Below are positions 22,298-34,266 of a stretch of 64,000 nt of DNA, in pieces. The position numbers and the translations under genes were made by a program. Below the pieces are notes generated by a model that had not been told where the DNA came from, ran no database searches, and saw only the letters and a program-made list of their open reading frames with translations. This stretch comes from Charina bottae (taxonomy: Eukaryota; Chordata; Lepidosauria; Squamata; Charinaidae). Within the stretch, counting starts at the first letter, position 1; each line of letters starts with the position of its first letter. The stretch covers positions 46,703,916 to 46,767,915 of the forward strand of contig JALMGJ010000003.1 of assembly GCA_023362775.1 (NCBI GenBank). Direction: 5' to 3'.

Positions 22298-22656
22298 CAG
22301 GTAGTCCTCGACTTATGACCATTCATTTAACGACGGTCCAGAGTTACAACGGCCTCGGAATGGGTGCTTTACAACCTGTAAAACACTTCCGAGTGTTGCA
22401 AAATGTTGCACCCCCTGCGGTGACATTATCACATTTTGGGCACTTGGCAACCGGCTCGCATTTACAATCAGTTGCAGTATCCCATGGTCACGTGATCGCA
22501 TTTTGCAGTGTTTTTTGCCATTTTCCAGCAAAAAATACCCATTAAGGAAGCTGGATTTGCTTAACGATCGCCATAAAAATGGTTGTAAAATCCGGTCTGG
22601 TCATGTGGTGATTCGAATTCCAGCCCCAATTGTGGTCTTAAGTTGAGGACTACCTG
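22298..22656. mobile_element. Mariner-like MITE, copy 1
   Basis: Termini CAGGTAGTCCTCGACTTA and TAAGTTGAGGACTACCTG are inverted repeats; TA follows the right end and the left flank is TAA. The whole element folds back partially. Two relatives at 37006 and 62242 have exact TA flanks, so I assign it to the Tc1/mariner group by target choice. Non-coding. Confidence 0.75.
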
Positions 22657-22781
22657 TACCAAATACAAGTTATTGACAATGTACAAGATTATAAATTAAA
22701 GCTTTGCAAATCCTTTGGACAAGTGTGTGGAACACATAGGAGCGCCTACAAATCACCTCCTTTTGCACTGTTAAATGAGAA

Positions 22782-23108
22782 ATGTCCTTTTCCAGACTTG
22801 TGGGGATGCTTTGGACTCTGCTCCTGGCTTTCTCTGTTGCCTGCATGTTCCAAAGCTCGACCTTGGAAGGATTTGCACAGCCATTCTCTCAATCACCAGT
22901 GAGAATGACCAAAAGGACAAAAAGAAAAATCCAGCCTGTGTTTATCCTGCCTGCTAGAGCTCCCTTTTGTGTATTTCAGAAGAAACTTGAAAAGACAAAG
23001 CACTTTTCAGATTCCCTGTTTAGGATTTTTTTTTTTTTGGAAAGTCCAAAACTGTTGTCAAATTTATATAGGAACTTAAGTCGTGTTGAAAGAAATCCAC
23101 AAAAATAA
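22782..23108 (+). other. Unrecognised 108-codon ORF with hydrophobic N-terminus
   Basis: The ORF starts MSFSRLVGMLWTLLLAFSV, which looks like a signal peptide or a first membrane segment. The middle is basic (RMTKRTKRKIQ), and the end runs into a T-rich stretch. I cannot match it to a family, there is no CpG island or splice context, and another frame of 60 codons overlaps it. Most likely a chance frame; kept because the hydrophobic start is striking. Confidence 0.12.
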
Positions 23109-23814
23109 CTTTTTTTTTTGCTATCCAAACCTGCAGTGTTCTAATCCGAACACAAGAGGGGGGCAGAGCATCTGTGTTTTGCAGTTTTGTGATGCTGACA
23201 AATCTACATTTTACCAGGAAGAATCTGAAGAATGTTTGGCTGCTTCAGAGGGGCCGCCAGTACATTCCAGGCACAAATAAAAATTCAAAACAGATATAAC
23301 AGCATTTCCATTCAATGCATATTTTCTAAAGGGGCATAAACATCATAGAAAAACAATTTCTTTCTGGAGCCTACGAGGCATTCTTGAAATTCAGCTAAAT
23401 GACTCTTTAAAAACAAAAGTCTAGTAGGGCAAGGAGCTTGGTGAAAACTACAGGCACATTAGTTATCATCTGCAGGGTACAAGAATCCCAGGCAGAAATT
23501 GGGGGGAGCAAAAAAAATGAAGATGGGGTGACTTTTTTTTTTTACCAACTGACCCTCACAGATGCTTCTGGTCTCAGGCCAAAACATTGTGGCACACTGC
23601 TCTGTCCCTCCCTCCAATTTAAGAAAGAACACTATTGAATCTTGATTTTCAACCAGCTTTCTATCCACATGAATATATTGTTATTCATTCTCTATATAGT
23701 TAGTCTATTAACGAAAATAAGAGAGAGAATTTGGTCGGTTGCTTTGATGAAACTAAATATAAACTACACTCACAGCATTGCTATAAACCACTAAGCTAGT
23801 ATCCCAATTGAAAG
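23109..23814. other. No recognised feature
   Basis: Unique AT-rich sequence. Confidence 0.35.
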
Positions 23815-23822
23815 AAGACTTA

Positions 23823-23939
23823 ACAGACTGAAGAAGATACTTGGATAAGCAGCGAAATGTTTCAACCAAAAGAAAAATCCAGTTGCCATGACAGCCTACA
23901 GACAATTCCACCTGGATGACTCAGAACTGTCATTGACAT
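23823..23939 (+). mobile_element. Short hammerhead-type insertion, third copy
   Basis: AACAGACTGAAGAAGATACT...CAACCAAAAGAAAAATCC... ends with CACCTGGATGACTCAGAAC, the same tail as in the first two copies. An exact 8-bp repeat, AAGACTTA, flanks it (23815-23822 and 23940-23947). Only one arm is present, so this is a monomeric form. The ribozyme-like core is weaker: CTGAAGA at 23828-23834 and GAAAT instead of GAAAC, with a mismatched stem II. Confidence 0.6.
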
Positions 23940-24203
23940 AAGACTTACAGTAATGTTGGTGTATTTATTCTTGTCTTCCTGCTAAGATGTTTACAAAGGG
24001 ATTCTTTATAAATTGTTCTATAATGTTCTCAGGCATCCAGATCAAATGGGATAGTTTTCCCAGGTCTTTGTTTTTGGGAAAGACTGGAGAAACCTATCTC
24101 CTGCCCTGCACCACCTCATTCAGGCCTTTTCTAATATAGTCTATATTATCTCCTGCCTTTTCTATGTTATGTAAACTAACATGTCCTTTTGAGTTTAGGT
24201 CAG

Positions 24204-24330
24204 CTAGTGTTCCTCAACCTTGGCAACTTTAAGAGGTGTGGACTTCAACTCCCAGAATTCTTCAGCTGGCTGGGGAATTCTGGGAGTTGAAGTCCACACC
24301 TCTTAAAGTTGCCAAGGTTGAGAAAAACTG
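24204..24330. mobile_element. Palindromic hAT-like MITE (near-perfect hairpin)
   Basis: Left arm TCCTCAACCTTGGCAACTTT...CCAGAATT and right arm AATTCTGGGAGTTG...AAAGTTGCCAAGGTTGAG are near-perfect complements around GGCTGGGG. Same family as 7917-8010. Flanking 8-mers agree only partly. Confidence 0.85.
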
Positions 24331-24339
24331 ACCTCAACC

Positions 24340-26149
24340 CATGATGACTTAATAAAATTGTCCACATAGCATTTTAGCAAGAATACAGAAGTGGTTCTTT
24401 AGGTCTTCTAGATTTTCTTATTTTCTATTTCCCAGCCTTGTTTACAGCCCTGGGATTACCCAATGTTCTCTCATCTAAGAACTAATCGAGTCTAATTCCG
24501 CTTATCTTGGTGAGATCAGCCAGGGTCAGCTACGTGCTGCCACACTAGACTGCAGTTCATCTGCCTCTGAAATCTTTAAAGGTCTTTGCCAGAAGTACTT
24601 CCTGATTAGTTCCTCATAAAGAGAGCTGCAAGCCTAGCTCCCCAGGATGTGCAGCTGTTTAGCCCTGAAGTGGAAAAGGTGCTTCCAAGGACGCACGTGC
24701 TCTGGCAGGACCTCTCAGTGCCTCCTCAAAGAATCCCTGTCTTTTGGGGGAGCTGACATGGGAGCCAAACACTCACAGGAAAACAAGCGCTGGCATTAAG
24801 GGTACTGTTTGGATTCAATGACCTTGCCCCAGGGGCCGCCTCAACTCAAATGTGAAGCTTCCTGGGTCCACATAACCACTGCAGAAGCCTAAGAAAAAAC
24901 GCCACTTTAAGGAGACATGGACAGTTGCTGCAACGGTGCCCACACCTGCTCCACATCACTTTTCCCACCTTGGGCCCTATCGTTTCTTTCCGTTCTTATC
25001 TGCACTTTTTAATCTCCAATAAGGTTTTTGTACCGCCACTGTGTATATACATTTTAAACATCTGCTTTTTGTCCTTTCTCATTGAAATTAGGCTCATGAC
25101 TCTAATAATTCCAGCAGCAACTCCCACCAATCTTGAACCTCTTTCTTCACTCTTGTGTTGAACTCAAGCCTTAAATGCTCCACCACCCCAAAAGTATTGG
25201 CATGCCATACCACATAGCATGTTGTTATTCACCAACATTTCCTGTGCATACACCTGTGACTAATATCAGCTCCACTGCTACACTTCAGCATTCTCTATTT
25301 TAAAAAAGGCTCTAGTCATAGAATCCTACCCAGCATGTCTCTGAACTTTCTAATCTTGAAATCCAAAGCCCATACCTGGCTCTGCTATCCTCTACCTTTA
25401 CATGTGAAAATGAAATTTCTCCAATGCTCCTATTACTTTAACCCCATTGATTAGCTCTTTGCAACTACTTAAGAAAAGGTCAAGGAGATTGGATCCCCTC
25501 CCCCCCTTACCTTTGGAAATATGATGTTAGCAAAACATGTCAGAATGTTGAGGGAGATGCTACACTTAGTAAAATTTGTCTTGAAATACAAATGAGCCTA
25601 CTCAAAGTGCCCCATTAATATTTCTCTGAAACATTTATCATTTATTTCACTAATGCATCATCTGCATTATGCCCTTGGTCTATCAGTTTTAAGAAACCAC
25701 TAAAATTGTGTTTACTTATTTTCCTTTCTTTTTCTTTAGATGCTTTTTGCAGGCTATAGTTCTTGATTGGTTGCTTCTCATCAATTTTAGTTTTTAAGAT
25801 TGTCTCTCCCTTTTTGTTACCTTGGCAGTAGATGAAGTTGCAATCCACCTGAAAATGTTTTATCAAAGGAAGCCAAAATTCAGAACTAGCTTTTCATGTA
25901 GAGTGCTGATTTTACATATCATAAAACATGTTATAAACATGACTGATTTAGTCAAATGAATTTTATAAACAGAGCTGCTGCTGGTTCCAACTATAAGAGA
26001 AATACAAAAACAAGTTATTCCAAAAGGCAATCTAGTCTTTGCACTGATTAGGGCTGATCTTTCTGGGAGTATGCAGTAAACAAATACAATAAATAAAAAT
26101 ATTACCTTTGTAGCACCTTAAAACTAACAACTTCATTATCACATAAGCT
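24340..26149. other. No recognised feature
   Basis: Unique sequence. Several moderately GC-rich blocks (24540-24900) show nothing I can name; open frames at 24925-25161 and 25642-25866 are unsupported. Confidence 0.4.
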
Positions 26150-26618
26150 TTTTGAGACATTTTCAAAGCATTTCTTGTGGAAAGTACTGATCCTAAAAAT
26201 CCAAACATCCAGTATGATGAACCATTTTAGATATTCCCATGATAGTTTTGTTAGCAAGCTCATTAAGTATAGATTGGATGGCAGAACAACTAAGTGGATA
26301 TATAACTGGCACAAAAACTGTAGAGTGCTCATTAACAGCTCATCACATTGGAGAAAGTTGCCAAGTGGAGTGCCCCTAAGGTCAACCCTTGTACAATCCC
26401 AGTATTCTTCAATATTTTTAAATGACATGAATGAGGAGATGGAAGGAATGCTTAGCTAATTGTAGATAACACAAAATTGGATGGAATAGCTAGTACTTTG
26501 GAAGACAGTAATAGCAGAATGAAATTTAACAGAAACAAATGCAAAGTTGCATGGCTTGTCATTAGTACTTTTGTAAAAAAAATAATAAAAAAAATAAAAA
26601 TAATAAAATTAAAAAATG

Positions 26619-26946
26619 GGTATGGTGGCTCAGCGGGTAAGACGCCAGGCTTGTCGATTGGAAGATCGCAAGTTCGGAGGTTCGAATCCCTAGTCCCGCA
26701 TGACAGAGTGAGCTCCCGCACTAGCCCCAGCTCTTGCCAACCTAGCAATTCGAAAGCATGCAAATGCAAGTAGATGAATAGGTACCACTTTGGTGGGAAG
26801 GTAACAGTGTTCCGCATGCATCATGCGGCCACATGACTATGGAAGCATCTTCAGACAACGCTGGCTCTTCGGCTAAGAAATGGAGATGAGCACTGGCCCC
26901 TAGAGTCGGACACGACTGCACAAATGTACGGGGGGAACCTTTACCT

Positions 26947-26948
<2 letters not shown>
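26619..26948 (+). mobile_element. Sauria-type SINE with (ATA)n tail
   Basis: TATGGTGGCTCAGCGGGTAA head, B box GGTTCGAATCC near 26678-26688, and CACGACTGCACAAATGTACG at the 3' end. The tail runs directly into a (ATA)n array at about 26947-26988. It is inserted in an A-rich stretch inside the CR1-like fragment. Confidence 0.92.
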
Positions 26949-26989
<41 letters not shown>

Positions 26990-26990
26990 G
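26949..26990. repeat. (AAT)n microsatellite
   Basis: About fourteen AAT/ATA units seeded by the SINE tail. Confidence 0.95.
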
Positions 26991-27344
26991 TGTGAATGTG
27001 GCTACGAAGTTGGCAAGTGGAATTTTAGGCTACCTCAACCAAAGTACCATTTCTGGATAAGGGAAAATAACAATTTCACTTTACTGTACTTAGCAGTGGT
27101 CGGACCCTACCTCAAGTATTGTACCCAGCATTACCTTTAAGAAGGACTCAGACAAATGAAAACATATACAACATATACAGAGAGGAACAGCAACTATCAG
27201 GGTACTAAAAGGTAAGCCATCAAGACAGGCCTAGGAAGGACCTAGGAACATTTAGCCCTGGCAAGAAAAGACTGCTGTCATTCCTTTTCAATCTTCAGTT
27301 ACCGTAAGGTTGTCTCCTTCCAATTTTATAATCCTCTCAGTTGA

Positions 27345-27749
27345 AGACAAAATCCAGTTTCAAATTCTAAAATGCTCCTCTCCCCCTTTTTATATAAATA
27401 ATAATAAAAATGAAAATACAAAGAATCAATTTACTATGTCTTGTGCAACTTTACTGAGATACTGTCTCATGTTTCTTTTTTGCAATGAAGCACTTCCTTC
27501 CTGCTACACTTCCTGTAAAACAAATAACATGATAAGAGTATGTTTGTTTCCGTACTAAATTAAGGCTCTGTACCGAATCATGAAATGATTGCACTTATTT
27601 TTTTGCTAGAAAAAACTCTGTGCCTCGGATAGCTTCAACAGAAGTTGGGATCCTTTTCTTTTATAGTTGCTTTTAAGCATATTATCAACACTTTTTAAAA
27701 CTAAACCGTCAAAATACGTTGTTACTGCTGCTGAAAGGCAGAATTGGAC
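27345..27749. other. No recognised feature
   Basis: AT-rich unique sequence. Confidence 0.3.
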
Positions 27750-28060
27750 AGTGCTAAGATAGATGGAGGCTAATAAACTAAAGTTGAATCCTGATAAAAT
27801 GGAGGAGCTGTAGGTTAGTGGCTTTCAGGAACTGGGGACACAGCCTGTTTAGCAACAAGTAGTCTCCCTCTAAGGGACATGGGGAAGCAAGACTGACACC
27901 AAATGTTCAAGTGACTTCAATGGTGAAATGTGTTTATGCCCAGCTACGATTTATTCCTGGTAGCTTTGCTGACCCATGCCCTAATAACTTCACAACCACA
28001 TTATTTCAATACATTCTGCATGTACATACATAGCTTGTGCAGAATGCCTACTGTCAGTGA
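27750..28060 (+). mobile_element. Old L2 LINE 3' fragment
   Basis: A degenerate translation gives ANKLKLNPDKMEEL, corresponding to the NRLQLNPGKTEWL segment of the L2 thumb seen at 49750. The rest is eroded. Confidence 0.55.
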
Positions 28061-28080
28061 AGTGTGGAAATGGGATTGCC

Positions 28081-28316
28081 CAGGGCTGGATTAAGGCCAA
28101 TTGATGCCCTAAACACAGGCCAACAATGGTACCCCTTGGCCCTTCCATTGCTTAGCTGACTAGACATTAAGTCTCAATAAGTGCTGAAAACCAAAGTCGA
28201 GTGTGGTAGTGAAAAAATTAAGGGCATGATCGCTAGGGAAAAAACTCTGTGGTTCCCCCCCCTTCCTTGGTGCCCTAAACACATATTTAATTTGCTTAAT
28301 GGTTAATCCAGGGCTG
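28081..28316. mobile_element. hAT-like MITE (CAGGGCTGGATTAA termini)
   Basis: Left end CAGGGCTGGATTAAGGC, right end GGTTAATCCAGGGCTG, imperfect inverted repeats. Flanks GGATTGCC (28073-28080) and GGATTATC (28317-28324) agree at 6 of 8 positions, as expected for an aged 8-bp duplication. Non-coding. Confidence 0.6.
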
Positions 28317-28400
28317 GGATTATCTAGCACCATTTTTGAAAGCACAAGAGAGGCTACCAGGTTCAATTCAAGTGCTGATTCTAGCATTTTTTTCTGTAGG

Positions 28401-28735
28401 GTAAAGGTAAAGGTTCCCCCCGCACATTTGTGCAGTCGTCTCCGACTCTAGGGGCCGGTGCTCATCTCCGTTTGTTAGCCGAAGAGCCAGCGTTGCCCGA
28501 AGACGCTTCCGTGGTCATGTGGCTGGCATGACGCACGTGGAACGCTGTTACCTACCCACCGAAGTGGTACCTATTCATCTACTTGCATTTGCATGCTTTC
28601 GAATTGCTAGGTTGGCAAGAGCTGGGGCGAGTGCGGGAGCTCACTCCGTCACGCGGGGCTAGGGATTCAAACCTCTGAACTTGCGATCTTCCAATCGACA
28701 AGCCTGGCATCTTACCCGCTGAGCCACCACACCCC
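28401..28735 (-). mobile_element. Sauria-type SINE with 12-bp TSD
   Basis: Minus-strand copy, complete from GGTGGCTCAGCGGGTAAG to ACCTTTACC. Perfect duplication TTTTTCTGTAGG at 28389-28400 and 28736-28747. Confidence 0.95.
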
Positions 28736-28747
28736 TTTTTCTGTAGG

Positions 28748-30519
28748 TTAGGGTCACATATTTAAAAGCATACTTACCAATGCTAGTCAAACTCTGCTTT
28801 AAGATTAGCCTGGAAGACCCTGCTTGTGGTCTTTGTAATATGACTCTAAAAATAGTGCTTCCTTTATGCTGGTGCCCCATTGATGAAACTCCTCCTGTAT
28901 GTGGCTAGCCCTGACTTCTTTTTCCAGTTTTCAATGCCACCTGAAGTTACATTTATTTACACAGGCTGTTGGCTGAATCCATGCTACTCTGCTTTTTATG
29001 TTTTAAATGCCTTGTAGGTATTCTACTGTAACTGTATTATGGATTAGAAATGGCTCTGGACAGCAGTTGGGAGCTTGTCTGGGACTCCCATATGTATGCA
29101 TGGAAGACATGTAGAATGTTAATGCACTACATCAATATTTTTCTCCAAGTTGAGCCCACTAGATGACTACAGAAAATATTTGCTTATTTTTCCCATTTGT
29201 CATTCCATGCATTTAAAGAATACATAAATATATAGATATCATGCTATTACCTTTCAGAGTAAGCAATGTTATCTAAAATACCAAAAAGGAGTATGAAATA
29301 TTAAGCCAAAGAAATTAAAAGCATGAGATAAGACCAAAAACAAGAGAAGTAAAGATTAAAAAAGAAGTAAAGATTAAAAAGAAGCTAAATCTAGTCTACA
29401 CCAAACCTATTCGCCATATGTCTCCATATCTTTCTATCCTTGCAAACAGTTCTTGCTTCTTCTATTTACTGTAAATATACAGAATAAATAAAAATCACAT
29501 GCCACAAAAATACAGTGCATTCTTGCTATAAACAATATTAAGCATTTTCTTCTATTTACTGTTATTTGGTTTTTTGTTTTGGCCAGTCACTCCTATGTCT
29601 CTTCATCTGAGTTTAATCTGCAAACCATTTTGTTAATAACCATGTTATAAAAATGTGTTACTGTTGTTTTGCAGCTCCACTGAAAAATACAGGAGCAAAT
29701 AGATCCTCTTGTGTTGGAGAGGGGGATTAGAAATCCTAATGAGACTATCCCATTGGATTTACTTTTAAGCCTCTCAATATTTTTATTTCCTTAGAAGGAA
29801 AAGTGTAGAGGACAGAGAGAATGGCCTTGAGGGACAGGAGGAAGAGCCACTACCAAGACAATAGATAAAAGAGGACTGAGTATGGGGCAGGAATGTAACC
29901 CAAGTAAATGTCTCAGACAAGACCATCTCTGGTTCTCATGAACATAAAGGCAGGGGGGGGGAGCACATTCAGACTAGCAAGATTCTGTTACTATAGCTTT
30001 ACAATAAAAGTAGTACTGACCTACATGACATTGGATTCCTAGTCTGATCTACCTTGAAGAGCCCTTCAAGCTACAAAAGACAAAAAAAGACTTTCCTGAA
30101 CGAGACCCTGATTACTATGTGCTATGTATTATATTCAGGTTGCATCACTGTGCTCACACACCTCTTTGCATTAAGATGTACTTGTTATGTTTGGTAGATG
30201 CTTGTGAGTACCACTGAAGGAGCCTGTCAGTTACAGTGCATCTCATTCCAAGCACATCTAGATGGATGAAGTAAAAGATGGTGGTGGTTTCTAATTGTTT
30301 TCTTCCCAGAGTGATCATCTTGTTTTGTTCATTATTGGCCATTCTTCTGCCTTAACTCAGTAAGTATGTGGGAGATATTAAATAATTCAAAATGGACAAA
30401 GGGAATGGAGTGGCATAAACATTTATACAACAGCCAGATCCATTTAGATTTTATTTAAGCACAAAAAGTCAGTGTCCAGAATAGACTGCATTTTACATTC
30501 CATAGGTTTTCCTTTCTTA
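28748..30519. other. No recognised feature
   Basis: Unique sequence; a poly-G run near 29955. No supported gene. Confidence 0.4.
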
Positions 30520-31549
30520 TTTTTTTATAATTGTATTAAAAGTTTTAAAAAAGAAGATAAAAACTAATACAAACTAATATAAAGTAAGAAAAAGAAAAGA
30601 AAAAGAAAGAAATCAAAGAGAAAGCTAAAACTGCAAGAAAGGAAAAAAATTAATAGAAAAACAGAAAAAGATACAAAGAAGTGGCTTCCGATCTTCTTTA
30701 CAGCAGTTATAAGTACAATTATAAATTTACCTCTTTCTCTAAAGTTACAACATGTCTCTCTTCTTTCTCTTATCTATCCTGTCTAATCATCAAAATCATA
30801 AACCATAAGTTCATTTTTGTCTTGTTTTCCACAAAAAGTCCATAAGGGGTTTCCAGTCAGCAATAAACGTAGATATTGTCTTTTCTCTGATCAAGTAAGT
30901 CAATTTGGCCATCTCAGCGAGTTTCATCATCTTCACCAACCATTCCTCCATTGTAGGAATTGCTGAATCTTTCCATCTTTGTACATACAATAATCTCGCT
31001 GCAGTTATCATATACAAAAACAAAGTTCCATGACTTGTTCCCAACTGTTTGTCCATCAGTCCCAAAAGTAAGACCACTGGTCTCAATTGTATATTAATCT
31101 TTAAAGCCTCTGAATCAGTGTATGTATTTGAATCCAAAATTTTCTAGCTTTTATACATTTCCACCAAGCATGATAAAATGTGCTTTCTTGTTATTCATAT
31201 TTTCAACATTAATTTGAAGTGTTTTTATATATTCTAGATAATTTATCTGGTGACATATACCAATGGTACATCATTTTATAAAATTCTCTTTAAGATTATA
31301 ACATAATATAAATTTCAATCCTTTCAACCACATATTTTCCCATTGTTCCATCTGTATATTATAACCATAAATTTTAGCCAACTTTATCATACATACTTTT
31401 ACTTGTTCATCTTCTGTTTCAAATTTCAATAGAAGTTTAAACATTTTAGCAATCGCATGTTCATCATTTGTATATAATTCCATTTCAAACTCCGTCTTAC
31501 AATGTTCAAAACCATAAATTCTTTTATCTACTTTAAATCTTTCTAATTT

Positions 31550-31796
31550 TTATTTATTTTTTATTTATTTTCTATCCTGCCCTTATTATTTTTATAAATA
31601 ACTCAAGGCGGCGAACATACCTAATGCTTCTTCCTCCTCCTATTTTCCCAACAACAACCCTGTGAGGTGAGTTGGGCTGAGAGAGAGTGACTGGCCCAAG
31701 GTCACCCAGCCGGCTTTCATGCCTAAGGCAGGACTAGAACTCACGGTCTCCCGGTTTCTAGCCTGTTGCCTTAACCACTAGACCAAACTGGCTCTC
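31550..31796 (-). mobile_element. tRNA-derived SINE, second family
   Basis: On the minus strand: AGAGCCAGTTTGGTCTAGTG head, B-box-like GAGTTCTAGTCC, CACCCAGCCGGCTTTCATGCC (as read in complement), CTCAGCCCAACTCACCTCAC and a tail GCCGCCTTGAGTTATTTATA with a TAAATAAATAAA-type end. It interrupts the L1. The CCGCCTTGAGTT tail is of the CR1/L2 type and suggests which LINE moved it. Confidence 0.85.
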
Positions 31797-32670
31797 TAAT
31801 AACTGTAAATAAGAAAACGATTGGCAACTATGTCCCTCTGCCACCAGTTCTTCTCTTGATTGTATTTTGTATTTCCCTTGACAAAATTCTAGTATCTCAT
31901 GATAAGTTAGCCCTTTGTGTTTGCCTATTATTTCTCATCTATAAAATGCTTCTTGTGCTGAGAACCACAAAGGTGTTTTCGGGCACAGCCTGGATTTGTA
32001 TCTATTCCATATTCTCAATATGGCACATCTAACATAATGATTTTTAAAACATTAACCTTGAATTTGTCGTACCACAGATACCCATGCCACCCAAATCTCA
32101 GGTCATGTCCTCCTAACTTCAAAAACCTTCTATTTCTCAGCAGCAGCCACTCTTTCATCCAAACCAAACAGCAAGCTGCAAAATATAATTTCAAATCAGG
32201 TAAACCCAATACTCCTCTTTCCTTTGCATCCTGTAACACCTTGTATTTAACTCGTGGTTTTTCCCCCTGCCACACAAATTTAGATATATCCTTTTGCCAC
32301 TTTAAATGGTGCATCAGTTGTCAAAACCAGTATTGTTTGAAACAAAAACATAATTTTAGGCAGGACATTCATTTTAATCACATAAATTCTCCCCAGCAAT
32401 GACAATTGTAGTTTCTCCCAACTTAACATATCTTTTAAAACTTCATTCCATGTCTTAACATAATTTATTTTGAAATAACATACAATTCATATTTGTCATA
32501 GTGATACCTAGATATTTTACTTTCTTCTCAATCTTAAAACCCATTTTATTAATCAATTCTGTTTGATCTTCTATTTTCATGTTTTTTGTTAACATCTTAA
32601 TCTTCTGTTATAAGTTTCTTTTTAAATCTTCACTCACAAATTTCTCTCATCTTGTCTTATATCTTATATG

Positions 32671-32911
32671 AGCCAGTTTGGTCTAGTGGTTAAGGCAATG
32701 GGCTAGAAACCAGGAGACTGAGAGTTCTAGTCCCACCTTAGGCATGAAAGCCGGCTGGGTGACCTTGGGCCAGTCACACTCTCTCAGCCCAACTCACCTC
32801 ACAGGGTTGCTGTTGTAGGGAAAATAGGAGGAGGAAGGAGTATTAGGTATGTTCGCCGCCTTGAGTTACTTATAAAAATAATAAAGGTGGGATAGAAAAT
32901 AAATAAATAAA
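32671..32911 (+). mobile_element. tRNA-derived SINE, second family
   Basis: Same family as 31550-31796 in the opposite orientation: AGCCAGTTTGGTCTAGTGGT, GACTGAGAGTTCTAGTCCC, ACCTTGGGCCAGTCAC and a tail of GCCGCCTTGAGTTACTTATA plus AAATAAATAAATA. Lies inside the L1 RT/C-terminal region. Two inverted copies 900 bp apart could pair in RNA. Confidence 0.88.
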
Positions 32912-33366
32912 ATCTCTGTTCAGTAGTTCAAGAACCAAAATAAACAAGAGAGGAGACAGTGGGCACCCCTGTCTTGTTCCTTTTTGTATCTCACAAGGCT
33001 TTGTTAGATCTCCACTAACAATTATTTGTGCTTTCTGTGAAGTATAAATCAATCTTACCCATTTTATAAAGTTTTCTCTAAAGTTCATATCTTTCAAAAC
33101 TTTAAACAGGAAAGCCTAGTTCAAATTGTCAAAGGCCTTCTCTGCATCTAAGAAAATCAATGCAGCTTGTTTTTTGTTATGTTGCTCCAAATATTCCAAA
33201 ATGTCCAACACATTTCTAAGATTGTCCTTTAACTGTCTTTTAGGTAAAAATTCACATTGATCCTCATGAATAAATTCTTGCAAAATTATTTTCAGTCTAT
33301 CAGCCAGAATCATTGTGAACCACTTGTAGTCATTATTCAATAATTATATTAGCCTATAGTTTCTTG

Positions 33367-33705
33367 CGTGGTGGCGTGGTGGCTCAGTGGGTAAGACGCC
33401 AGGCTTGTCGATCGGAAGATTGCAAGTTCGGAGGTTCGAATCCCTAGCCCTGCATGCGGAGTGAGCTCCCGCACTCGCCCCAGCTCTTGCCAACCTAGCA
33501 ATTCGAAAGCATGCAAATGCAAGTAGATGAATAGGTACCACTTCGGTGGGTAGGTAACAGTGTTCCGCGCGTGTCATGCGGCCACATGACCGTGGAAGTG
33601 TCTTCGGACAACGCTGGCTCTTTGGCTAACAAACGGAGATGAGCACCGGCCCCTAGAGTTGGACACTACTGCACAAATGTACGGGGGGTACCTTTACCTT
33701 TACCT
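33367..33705 (+). mobile_element. Sauria-type SINE with 12-bp TSD
   Basis: Complete copy with a duplicated GGCGTGGTGG head. Perfect duplication TATAGTTTCTTG at 33355-33366 and 33706-33717. It sits in the L1 just upstream of its RT start, so it marks the L1 as older. Confidence 0.95.
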
Positions 33706-34159
33706 TATAGTTTCTTGTTAAAGTCAAATCTTGTCCCTTGTCCCCCATGGTCGAGTCTGTCACCTCCAGAATATCATCCATCCATCTTGCCCTTGGTCGG
33801 CCCCTCTTCCTTTTGCCTTCCACTTTCCCTAGCATCAGCATCTTCTCCAGGGTATCCTGTCTTCTCATTATGTGGCCAAAGTACTTCAGTTTTGCCTTTA
33901 ATATCATTCCCTCAAGTGAGCAGTCTGGCTTTATTTCCTGGAGTATGGACTGGTTTGATCTTCTTGCAGTCCAAGGCACTCTCAGAATTTTCCTCCAACA
34001 CCACAGTTCAAAAGCATCTATCTTCCTTTGTTCAGCCTTCCTTACGGTCCAGCTCTCATAGCCACAGGTTACTATGGGGAATACCATTGCTTTGACTCTG
34101 TGGATCTTTGTTGTCAGTGTGATGACTCTGCTCTTAACTATTTTATCAAGATTTGTCAT
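33653..34159 (-). pseudogene. BovB ORF C-terminal part
   Basis: TKIHRVKAMVFPIVTCGYES, RKIDAFELWCWRKILRVPWT, KLKYFGHIMRRQDTLEKMLM, homologous to the end of the ORF at 15340-15936 but diverged. The family end GRPRARWMDDILEVTDS is followed by read-through into the SINE at 33705, so the final residues are not LINE sequence. Confidence 0.85.
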
Positions 34160-34266
34160 TGCTCTCCTCCCAAGAAGTAGACGTCTTCTGATTTCCTGGC
34201 TGCAGTAATCTTTGCGCCTAGAAATACAAAGTCTGTCACTGCCTCCACTTTTTCTCCCTCTATTTG

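Larger units (their letters stand above)
26150..27340 (+). mobile_element. Old CR1/L3-like LINE fragment split by a SINE
   Basis: First part (26150-26590): plus-strand reading gives LIKYRLDGRTTKWIYNWHKN, FLNDMNEEMEGMLS and FNRNKCKVAW, matching RT palm and thumb segments of CR1-like proteins. Second part (26990-27340): degraded LYC..VVGPYLKYCTQ-like sequence, the usual C-terminal end. The SINE at 26619 lies between. Many stops, old. Confidence 0.6.
30520..33740 (-). mobile_element. L1 LINE, 5'-truncated ORF2 and 3'UTR
   Basis: Minus-strand order: RT start Y-R-L-I-stop-L-L-N-N-D-Y-K (about 33.34 kb, next to the SINE), ILADRLKIILQEFIHEDQ and LIFLDAEKAFDN, then KGTRQGCPLSPLLFILVLE (about 33.0 kb), ISKFVWQGEKPRVKYKVLQD and GVLGLPDLKLYFAACCLVWM (about 32.2 kb), C-terminal pieces at 31.3-31.5 and 30.8-31.1 kb, and an A-rich 3'UTR from 30.8 to 30.52 kb. 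These are classic L1 ORF2 motifs. Three SINEs (31550, 32671, 33367) interrupt it, and stops and frameshifts are frequent. The endonuclease and ORF1 are missing. Confidence 0.88.
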
